A DNA stretch of 5,117 bases from Gemmatimonadota bacterium. GTDB lineage: Bacteria; Gemmatimonadota; Gemmatimonadetes; Palauibacterales; Palauibacteraceae. Under the pieces are notes generated by a model. That model was not told the DNA's origin and made no database searches. It saw only the letters and a list, made by a program, of their open reading frames with translations. Made by a program: the position numbers and the translations under genes. The first letter of the stretch is position 1. Every line of letters begins with the position of its first letter. This document shows positions 1-4,762 of the stretch, in pieces. Location of the stretch: assembly GCA_029863105.1 (NCBI GenBank), contig JAOTWC010000128.1, positions 1 through 5,117 of the forward strand, read 5' to 3'.

Positions 1-1
1 A

Positions 2-436
2 CTGGCGGCTCGTGCGCCGGATCGATTGGTTCTCCCGGTGGATGTGGTGGTCGGGGAGCCGGGAAGATCTTCAGGGCAGGCGGTCGTGGCGGCCGAGGCC
101 ATTCCCTGGAATCTGGCCGCGTACGACATCGGACCGGACACCCGCGAGCAGTTCGCGGCGGCCATCGCGAAAGCCGGCACCTTCTTCTGGAATGGACCAA
201 TGGGCTGGTTCGAAGCAGAGGGCTACGGTGAGGGGACGCTCAGCGTGGCTGGCGCGGCTGCCGCCGCCGCCGAGGCCGGGACATTCACCGTCGTGGGAGG
301 CGGAGATTCGGCCAGGGCGATCAGAGAAGCGGGTCTGGCCGATCGCGTGTCGCACGTGTCTACGGGCGGGGGTGCTTCGCTGGAATTTCTGGCACATGGT
401 ACGCTACCCGGTCTCGAGGCTCTCGATGACGCATGA
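2..436 (+). CDS. pgk: Phosphoglycerate kinase, C-terminal part (gene runs off left edge)
   Basis: Phosphoglycerate kinase transfers a phosphate between 1,3-bisphosphoglycerate and ADP, making ATP in cytosolic glycolysis. About 144 codons are visible, in the frame that opens at base 2, with no start in the window; this is roughly the last third of a protein of about 390-400 residues. The visible part is the C-terminal nucleotide-binding domain. It starts with a LVLPVDVVV strand and continues through DIGPDTREQF, the family signature FFWNGPMGWFE, the TVVGGGDSA loop and the VSHVSTGGGASLEFL segment, all in the expected order. It ends at TGA 434-436, a normal C-terminus for the family (LPGLEALDDA). 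The stop lies inside the first codons of tpiA, an 11-bp overlap that suggests one transcript and coupled translation. Pgk next to TpiA is a common bacterial arrangement. The family call is secure; only the N-terminal domain cannot be judged. Confidence 0.97.
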   Translation: MAARAPDRLVLPVDVVVGEPGRSSGQAVVAAEAIPWNLAAYDIGPDTREQFAAAIAKAGTFFWNGPMGWFEAEGYGEGTLSVAGAAAAAAEAGTFTVVGGGDSARAIREAGLADRVSHVSTGGGASLEFLAHGTLPGLEALDDA

Positions 437-1196
437 CAGCCGGCCGGTGTTCGCGGCCAACTGGAAGATGTTCAAAGGTCCGCGAGCGACACGCGAATTC
501 CTGGACGAGTTTCTCGTGCGCTACCAACCGGCTGTGGATCGCAGGGTGGTGTTCTTTCCTCCGTCCATCAGCGTGGAGGCGTTCCTGTTCGCGGCCTCCG
601 CGCGTCCCGATATCACGGTCGGTGTTCAGGATGTGCACGCGGAGGGCGAGGGGGCACATACAGGAGCGATTTCGGCGTCGATGGCCGTGGAGGCCGGGGC
701 TTCATGGTCCCTGGCCGGGCATTCGGAGCGCCGACGGGAATTCGGTGACGACGACGCGCTGGTGGCGCGAAAGGTCCGACAGATCCTCCAATCAGGCCTT
801 GCGCCGATCGTATGCGTCGGGGAGACCCTCGAGGAGAGGGAGGCGGGAGATCTGACCGGCGTCCTGGCGCGACAGGTCGGAGCCGTGCTGGCGGCTGTCG
901 AGACCGCCGGGCACGCGGACCTGACATGGGCATACGAACCGGTGTGGGCCATCGGCACGGGCCGTACGGCATCCCCCGATGATGCCGCCGAAGCGCATCA
1001 AATCGTCCGCAGCGCCATCGCGACGCGTGCCGGAGATGTGACGGCGGAGCAGGCGGCGATCTTGTATGGAGGCAGCGTCAAGCCGAACAATATCGACAGC
1101 CTGATGGAAGCCCCCGGCGTAAATGGAGTACTGGTAGGTGGCGCGAGTCTCCATGCCGGCGATTTTGCGGCCATCTGCGGCTGCCGGCTTGGCTGA
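426..1196 (+). CDS. tpiA: Triosephosphate isomerase
   Basis: Triosephosphate isomerase interconverts dihydroxyacetone phosphate and glyceraldehyde 3-phosphate in the cytosol. The 256-residue product has the usual family length and a complete active site: FAANWKM with the substrate-binding Lys14, LAGHSERR with the electrophile His99, and AYEPVWAIGTG with the catalytic base Glu171. The flexible loop follows Glu171, and the phosphate-binding ends are YGGSVKPNN (about 214-222) and VLVGGASL (about 235-242). GVQDVHAEGEGAHTGAIS (about 66-83) is the expected segment before the His loop. The start is ATG 426, which puts NWKM at residues 12-15, where the family has it, with a weak GAGG at 416-419. The same frame stays open upstream through pgk, but that stretch is Arg/Trp/Pro-rich and unlike any TIM N-terminus, so it is not part of the protein. 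The gene overlaps pgk by 11 bp and probably shares its transcript. Confidence 0.98.
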   Translation: MTHDSRPVFAANWKMFKGPRATREFLDEFLVRYQPAVDRRVVFFPPSISVEAFLFAASARPDITVGVQDVHAEGEGAHTGAISASMAVEAGASWSLAGHSERRREFGDDDALVARKVRQILQSGLAPIVCVGETLEEREAGDLTGVLARQVGAVLAAVETAGHADLTWAYEPVWAIGTGRTASPDDAAEAHQIVRSAIATRAGDVTAEQAAILYGGSVKPNNIDSLMEAPGVNGVLVGGASLHAGDFAAICGCRLG

Positions 1197-1201
1197 ACGC
1201 G

Positions 1202-1230
1202 TTGACGGTACCCGGCCGGCGGGGTAGCTT
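1202..1230 (+). promoter_or_regulatory. Candidate sigma-70-type promoter for secG
   Basis: In the 66-bp gap between tpiA and secG there is TTGACG at 1202-1207 (five of six matches to the -35 consensus). A 17-bp GC-rich spacer follows, then TAGCTT at 1225-1230 in the -10 position. TAGCTT is a poor match to TATAAT, but the identical hexamer lies 18 bp after the TTGACA upstream of sppA, and I found neither TTGAC nor TAGCTT elsewhere on this strand. A start site about 7 bases after the -10 would leave a leader of about 25 bases before the secG ATG. The spacer holds an 8-bp palindrome, CCGGCCGG at 1212-1219, which may be chance in GC-rich DNA. No start site is demonstrated. Confidence 0.55.
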
Positions 1231-1262
1231 CGCCGACCCTGATTCAAGTTGAGAGAGCACTG

Positions 1263-1688
1263 ATGTTCACAACCCTGATTGTCCTGATTTCGCTAGTTGC
1301 GGTGTTCATTGTACTGGTCGTGCTTCTGCAATCCGGTAAGGGCGGTGGCCTGGCCGCGGAATTCGGCGGGGCTTCGTCCTCTACGGATTCGATCATGGGC
1401 GGACGCCAGGCTGCGAACCTGCTTACCCGGGCGTCGTGGGTCGGCGGGGGAGTGTTCCTGGCTCTGGCCATGCTGCTTGCCGTCCTGTCATCCCGGTCTG
1501 CGGCACCCCCATCGTCGATCCTCCGAAGCGAGTTCCAGACGCCGGCGGGAGCCCCGACCTCCGTGCTGGATGCCGAGGGGAGCGCCACGACACCGGTCCC
1601 ATTGGACGGTTCGGGCGGAGCGGCCACCGAAGAAGCCTCGGAGACGCCCCCGGCCGAATCGGGACAGCGTGAAGAGCCTGGCCCTTAG
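1263..1688 (+). CDS. secG: Protein translocase subunit SecG
   Basis: SecG is the small accessory subunit of the SecYEG channel in the cytoplasmic membrane and helps SecA-driven export. The 141-residue product shows the SecG plan: a hydrophobic helix at about 2-22, then the conserved cytoplasmic segment LLQSGKGGGLAAEFGG (about 21-36), a short SSSTDSIMGGRQAANLLTR loop, and a second helix at about 58-76. A hydrophilic tail of about 65 residues rich in Pro, Ala, Ser, Thr and Glu follows; many SecG proteins end soon after the second helix or carry a shorter tail. ATG 1263 is chosen because the first helix begins directly after it, with GAGAG at 1251-1255 as a modest ribosome-binding site. The gene follows tpiA by 66 bp and is preceded by a promoter-like element. 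Its TAG stop (1686-1688) shares bases with the TAA stop of the convergent rnhA. The call rests on topology and the Q-x-GKGGGL motif. Confidence 0.95.
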   Translation: MFTTLIVLISLVAVFIVLVVLLQSGKGGGLAAEFGGASSSTDSIMGGRQAANLLTRASWVGGGVFLALAMLLAVLSSRSAAPPSSILRSEFQTPAGAPTSVLDAEGSATTPVPLDGSGGAATEEASETPPAESGQREEPGP

Positions 1689-2284
1689 GTTGCGGGCGGC
1701 TGCCGGTCCGGCTGAAACGGATCCGTGTCCGGCACATCCAGAAAATCGAGGTAGCGGTTCCGACCCTGCTGCTCCTCGAGCCAACTGTCGAATCCGGATT
1801 CCGCCTCGCTGTTGAAGCCGCGCCGCTCGGTCGCGACCCGGACCGCCAGATCGTTGGCATACTCGTTCTTCGGGTGGCCGGCGTGACCACGCACCCAGCG
1901 CCATTCCACGGTGTGTGCCGAGGCCTGCCGGCAGAGCCTCTTCCAGAGATCCAGGTTTTCGATCGGACCGGCCTTGCGGCGCCATCCACGGGCAGCCCAG
2001 CCGTGCACCCAGTCCTTCATTCCGCGCACGAGGTACTGGCTGTCTGACGTAAACACGACAGAGCAGGGGCGCTTCAGGGCTCGCAGGCCTTCGATGCCGG
2101 AGACAATCGCCATGCGGTTGTTCGTCGTATCGGCCTCGAAGCGAGCAAAATCCCGTCGGTGCCAGCCGCGCCGCTCGTCGAATCGCTCGATGAGTCCGGC
2201 AGCCGCGCCGGGTCTGGCCGTCTCGGCGAACTGGTTGCCGAGGCAGGATTCGTCGGCGAAGATGTAGACCAGCTGTTCGTCCAC
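1685..2284 (-). CDS. rnhA: Ribonuclease HI family protein with an altered active site
   Basis: RNase HI cuts the RNA strand of RNA/DNA hybrids, removing primers and R-loops. The 199-residue product has the fold's landmarks in order: FADESCLGNQ with catalytic Asp11, TTNNRMAI at 53-60, FTSDSQYL with catalytic Asp81, the basic/aromatic handle around WVHGWAARGW (92-101), IENLDLWKRL (108-117), and WVRGHAGHPKNEYANDLA with His134 and Asp145. Two things are odd. The second catalytic residue, Glu48 of E. coli RNase HI (NNRMEL), is Ala59 here (codon GCG at 2110-2108). The usual Gly after the first Asp is Glu12. The protein also runs about 54 residues past Asp145, against about 21 in E. coli, ending in an acidic, aromatic tail. 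The GTG at 2284-2282 is preferred because AGGAG lies 5 bases upstream; an in-frame GTG at 2314 would add 10 residues without a comparable site. The fold is certain; catalytic activity is likely but not shown. Confidence 0.93.
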   Translation of the reverse strand: MDEQLVYIFADESCLGNQFAETARPGAAAGLIERFDERRGWHRRDFARFEADTTNNRMAIVSGIEGLRALKRPCSVVFTSDSQYLVRGMKDWVHGWAARGWRRKAGPIENLDLWKRLCRQASAHTVEWRWVRGHAGHPKNEYANDLAVRVATERRGFNSEAESGFDSWLEEQQGRNRYLDFLDVPDTDPFQPDRQPPAT

Positions 2285-2328
2285 GGGTACTCCTGACAGA
2301 GACCTGAATGACACTCGAACCGTAACGG
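2285..2328. promoter_or_regulatory. Divergent rnhA/carA intergenic region
   Basis: Only 44 bp separate the start codons of the diverging genes rnhA and carA, so their promoters must overlap each other or extend into the opposite gene. I see no convincing -35/-10 pair on either strand and no copy of the TTGAC/TAGCTT pattern found before secG and sppA. Visible small features are two TGACA copies 15 bp apart (2294-2298 and 2309-2313) and an odd palindrome CCGT-A-ACGG (2320-2328 region) just before carA. These could be regulator contacts but are short enough to be chance. Confidence 0.35.
2290..2294 (-). promoter_or_regulatory. Ribosome binding site that sets the rnhA start
   Basis: Read on the minus strand, these bases are AGGAG, separated by 5 bases (TACCC) from the GTG at 2284-2282. 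This is the best Shine-Dalgarno match near the start of rnhA. It supports the shorter protein beginning just before QLVYIFADES over the 10-residue-longer reading from GTG 2314. Confidence 0.7.
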
Positions 2329-3465
2329 ATGGTGGACGTGCCCCTTACGCAAGGCGCCGCCGGGATTCTCCTGCTCGAGGACGGCACCGAGTTCGCCGGA
2401 CGGCTCGAGGGCCTCACGCCCTCGGTGGGTGAACTGGTGTTCACGACGAACATGACGGGGTACCAGGAAGTTCTTACCGACCCCTCGTTCGCGAGCCAGA
2501 TCGTCGTGATGACATCTCCGATGATCGGCAACTATGGTGTAGCGGCCTCCGATGCCCAATCCTCCAGACCCTGGGTCGCCGGATTCGTCGTTCGCGAGTT
2601 GCGGGACAGTCGAGGAAGCTGGCGGGCGGAGACCTCGCTGCCGGACTATCTGCGCTCGCACGGGATCGCCGTTCTTCACGGCGTGGATACACGTGCCGTG
2701 ACCAGGCACATTCGCTCACTGGGAGCGATGCGGGCGGTCATTGTGGCGGCGGATGCCGATCGCGACGCGGCGAGAGCCAGACTGGAAGCCGAACCGGCGA
2801 TGCTCGGGCGCGACCTGGTATCCGTAGTTTCGACTCAGGCACCGTATGTCGTGGAGCCAGAAGCAGAAGCCGTGGCCGAAATCGCGTGTCTGGACCTGGG
2901 CGTCAAACGGCGCAGCCTGGACCTGCTTGCCGCGGAGGGATTCAGGGTGCGCGTCCTTCCGGGATCGTCCACCGTCGCCGACGTACTCTCGACGAACCCT
3001 GCCGGTCTGTTCGTGTCGAATGGCCCGGGCGACCCGGAGGCGGTGACGGGCGTCGGAGCCGTGATCCGGGAGATCGCCGAGGCCGGGTTGCCCGTGTTCG
3101 GAATTTGTCTGGGCTGCCAGCTCGTCGCGCGGGCCTTCGGCGGGCGCACCTACAAACTGCCGTACGGTCATCGCGGGGGGAATCATCCGGTGCGCGATCT
3201 TGAGACCGGTCGCGTGGAGATCACGTCGCAGAATCACGGGTTTGCGGTTGTCGAGCAAGACGCGGCGGTGGCGGGAGCCCCGACGCTCACGATCACCCAT
3301 CGGAACTTGAACGACGGCACCATCGAGGGGGTTCGGCACCGGGACTTGCCCGTGTTCGCGGTTCAGTACCATCCCGAAGCCGCTCCCGGTCCCCACGACA
3401 GTCGCTACCTGTTCCGACGTTTCGTTGAAGCAATGCGCGCAACTCGCTCTGTGCCAACCGGTTGA
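2329..3465 (+). CDS. carA: Carbamoyl phosphate synthase small (glutaminase) subunit
   Basis: CarA hydrolyses glutamine and passes ammonia to the large subunit CarB, giving carbamoyl phosphate for arginine and pyrimidine synthesis. The 378-residue product has the normal length and both domains. The N-terminal CPSase domain has LEDGTEFAG (16-24), ELVFTTNMTGYQEVLTDPSF (35-54), a GNYG at 67-70, and HGVDTRAVTRHIRSLGAMRAVI (117-138). The class I glutamine amidotransferase domain has LDLGVKRRSLDLL (188-200), SNGPGDPEAV (230-239), FGICLGCQLV with nucleophile Cys260, YGHRGGNHPV and TSQNHGFAV (279-307), and QYHPEAAPGPHDS with catalytic His348 and Glu350. The residue three after the nucleophile is Cys263, where His or Asn is usual. 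The start is ATG 2329; nearby GTG codons at 2332 and 2338 are possible, as the upstream ribosome-binding site is weak. carB does not follow; the TGA stop (3463-3465) is embedded in a promoter-like TTGACA for sppA. Confidence 0.97.
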   Translation: MVDVPLTQGAAGILLLEDGTEFAGRLEGLTPSVGELVFTTNMTGYQEVLTDPSFASQIVVMTSPMIGNYGVAASDAQSSRPWVAGFVVRELRDSRGSWRAETSLPDYLRSHGIAVLHGVDTRAVTRHIRSLGAMRAVIVAADADRDAARARLEAEPAMLGRDLVSVVSTQAPYVVEPEAEAVAEIACLDLGVKRRSLDLLAAEGFRVRVLPGSSTVADVLSTNPAGLFVSNGPGDPEAVTGVGAVIREIAEAGLPVFGICLGCQLVARAFGGRTYKLPYGHRGGNHPVRDLETGRVEITSQNHGFAVVEQDAAVAGAPTLTITHRNLNDGTIEGVRHRDLPVFAVQYHPEAAPGPHDSRYLFRRFVEAMRATRSVPTG

Positions 3466-3491
3466 CAGAAGTTTACCGCCGAACGTAGCTT
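3462..3491 (+). promoter_or_regulatory. Candidate sigma-70-type promoter for sppA and the HU/IHF gene
   Basis: TTGACA at 3462-3467 matches the -35 consensus exactly and contains the carA stop codon (TGA 3463-3465). An 18-bp spacer leads to TAGCTT at 3486-3491, the same hexamer that lies 17 bp after TTGACG upstream of secG. A start site a few bases downstream would give a leader of about 50 bases before the sppA GTG at 3548. The 82-bp carA-sppA gap is the largest in the window, which fits a promoter there. The assignment is inferred from motif and position. Confidence 0.6.
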
Positions 3492-3533
3492 GCAACGTCT
3501 TTCGGACCCACGGCCGGAATCGGTTCCGCCAAC

Positions 3534-3538
3534 AGGGG
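3534..3538 (+). promoter_or_regulatory. Ribosome binding site for the sppA GTG start
   Basis: AGGGG lies 9 bases before the GTG at 3548-3550. It supports this start, which places two Arg residues and a hydrophobic helix at the N-terminus. The in-frame ATG at 3425 lies inside carA and upstream of the candidate promoter, and would add 41 residues with no resemblance to a membrane anchor. Confidence 0.55.
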
Positions 3539-3547
3539 CTACGCGCG

Positions 3548-4447
3548 GTGAAGCGACGCACAGGTGTTCTTGGTATCGTTCTCATCCTGGTCCTGTTCGC
3601 CTCGGGCGCATATGTGGCCCTTCGTCTCATGCTCGGCTCGCCTCCCTCCATCGCCGTCGGCGGTCGAATCGCGGTTCTCCCCATCAGCGGGATCATTGAG
3701 TCCGAGCGCGAATTCGTGAGCCGCCTGGAGCGCTACGCGGAGGATGGGTCGGTGCGCGGCTTCCTGCTGGAGATTCGGTCTCCCGGAGGCGGCGCTGCCG
3801 CCTCGCAGGCGATGTTCTCGGCTCTGCGGGACTTCCGTGAGCGCGATGATCGGCCTGTCGTCGCCTGGATCGGCGCGGTGGGGGCTTCGGGAGGATACTA
3901 CGCCGCATTGCCCGCGGACTCGATTCTGGCGCTCCCCAGTTCCATCACTGGCTCGATCGGTGTCATCATGAAGTTGCCGAACGCGGGCGAACTCCTGCGG
4001 CGGTGGGGCGTCGAGGTGGAGGTGATCAAGAGCGGAGAAAGCAAGGAGCTGGGTTCCCTGGCGCGGTCCCTCACCGAAACCGAACGGCAGGTGTTGCAGA
4101 CGCTGATCGACGACACGTATGGCCAGTTCGTCGATGCCGTCGCCGAGTCACGGCCGCTGAGCAGGGATTCGGTTCTCGTACTTGCGGATGGTCGCGTGTA
4201 TTCGGGATCGAGGGCGGTTGGCGTCGGCCTGATAGACGCAACCGGGACACGCGAGGATGCGCTGGCCGTGGCTGGCCGCATGGCGGGTCTGGGAGATACG
4301 CCTCGCACCGTGCGTCCCGTCAAGCGGTCGCTGACGTTCTGGGAGTGGCTTCTGGATAGTCACGGGCCCGGGTGGTTGGACAGGCTGGGATTGTCGGTCG
4401 GCAGTCCGGAGGGCCTGTCGGCGGTTCTGCGCTACGAATGGCAGTAG
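3548..4447 (+). CDS. sppA: Signal peptide peptidase SppA, single-domain membrane-anchored serine protease
   Basis: SppA degrades leftover signal peptides and other short peptides at the outer face of the cytoplasmic membrane. The 299-residue product starts with MKRRTG and a single hydrophobic helix (about 7-29), so it is probably anchored with the protease domain outside. The domain begins with IAVLPISGIIES (41-52). The segment LLEIRSPGGGAAAS (73-86) is the strand and oxyanion region. GAVGASGGYYAA (109-120) carries the likely nucleophile Ser114, and SSITGSIGVIM (131-141) follows. IKSGESKELGS (160-170) carries Lys166 as the likely general base. The Ser-Lys spacing of 52 residues equals that of Bacillus subtilis SppA (Ser147/Lys199, from memory). 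Later DGRVYSGSRAVGVGLID (214-230) is also typical. Length matches the short single-repeat class, not the doubled E. coli form. The GTG start is chosen over the upstream ATG on the basis of the anchor and the AGGGG site. It is followed 27 bp later by the HU/IHF gene and is likely cotranscribed with it. Confidence 0.95.
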   Translation: MKRRTGVLGIVLILVLFASGAYVALRLMLGSPPSIAVGGRIAVLPISGIIESEREFVSRLERYAEDGSVRGFLLEIRSPGGGAAASQAMFSALRDFRERDDRPVVAWIGAVGASGGYYAALPADSILALPSSITGSIGVIMKLPNAGELLRRWGVEVEVIKSGESKELGSLARSLTETERQVLQTLIDDTYGQFVDAVAESRPLSRDSVLVLADGRVYSGSRAVGVGLIDATGTREDALAVAGRMAGLGDTPRTVRPVKRSLTFWEWLLDSHGPGWLDRLGLSVGSPEGLSAVLRYEWQ

Positions 4448-4462
4448 AGCATATGCCCAAGC

Positions 4463-4470
4463 AGGGAGGA
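4463..4470 (+). promoter_or_regulatory. Strong ribosome binding site of the HU/IHF gene
   Basis: AGGGAGGA contains the full GGAGG core (4465-4469), 5 bases before the ATG at 4475. It is the strongest Shine-Dalgarno match in the window, fitting the high protein output expected of an abundant nucleoid protein that seems to lack a promoter of its own in the 27-bp gap after sppA. Confidence 0.75.
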
Positions 4471-4474
4471 ACGG

Positions 4475-4762
4475 ATGACCAAGGCTGACCTAGTCGAACA
4501 AGTCTACGAAGCGATCGGACCGGGTGTGACGAAGAAGGACTGTGGTGCTGTCGTCGATGCGTTTCTGAACGCAGTCAAGCGGGCGCTCGCTGACGGTGAG
4601 CACATCGAGATTCGCGGATTTGGAACGTTCAAGGTACGGCAGCGTCGTCCACGCCTCGCCAGAAACCCGAGAACCGGTGAATCCGTGCGGGTGCCATCGC
4701 GGCTCGTACCGGTTTTCAAGCCGTCCCGCCTGTTCAAAGCCGAGATCGAGACCGAGAACTAG
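4475..4762 (+). CDS. hup: HU/IHF-family nucleoid DNA-binding protein
   Basis: HU and IHF proteins form dimers that bend DNA and organise the nucleoid. The 95-residue product has the family plan. The helical N-terminal part is MTKADLVEQV to about residue 40. The signature IEIRGFGTFKVRQRRPRLAR spans 44-63, and RNPRTGE at 63-69 holds the Asn-Pro (Pro65) at the tip of the DNA-inserting arm. A basic second strand (VRVPSRLVPVFKPS, 71-84) and a short helix with an acidic tail ending IETEN complete it. The arm is rich in Arg, and IEIRGFGTF is also common in IHF subunits, so whether it behaves as HU or as an IHF-like protein cannot be settled here. The gene follows sppA by 27 bp and has a strong ribosome-binding site. 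Its TAG stop (4760-4762) overlaps the stop of the opposing aminotransferase gene. The family call is secure; the symbol is generic. Confidence 0.95.
   Translation: MTKADLVEQVYEAIGPGVTKKDCGAVVDAFLNAVKRALADGEHIEIRGFGTFKVRQRRPRLARNPRTGESVRVPSRLVPVFKPSRLFKAEIETEN

Noticed and set aside
12..425. N-terminal extension of TpiA by about 138 residues in an open frame across pgk.
   Set aside because: The stretch is Arg/Trp/Pro-rich and lies over a well-conserved pgk frame. TIM proteins start close to the NWKM motif, which ATG 426 gives.
1197..1262. A rho-independent terminator after tpiA, suggested by repeated GCCGGC/CCGGCC strings.
   Set aside because: These are short self-palindromes common in GC-rich DNA; no stem-loop followed by a T-run is present.
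1488..2531. Minus-strand open frame of 347 codons spanning secG, rnhA and carA.
   Set aside because: Arg/Pro/Gly-rich shadow of three well-recognised genes in other frames, typical of GC-rich DNA; no family motif seen.
3425..3547. Upstream ATG start for sppA, adding 41 residues overlapping carA.
   Set aside because: It precedes the candidate promoter, has no good ribosome-binding site, and would bury the membrane anchor; GTG 3548 with AGGGG fits the family better.
2716..3696. Minus-strand open frame of 326 codons antisense to carA and the start of sppA.
   Set aside because: Composition is that of an antisense shadow and no known domain is recognisable, while the carA frame beneath it is fully conserved.
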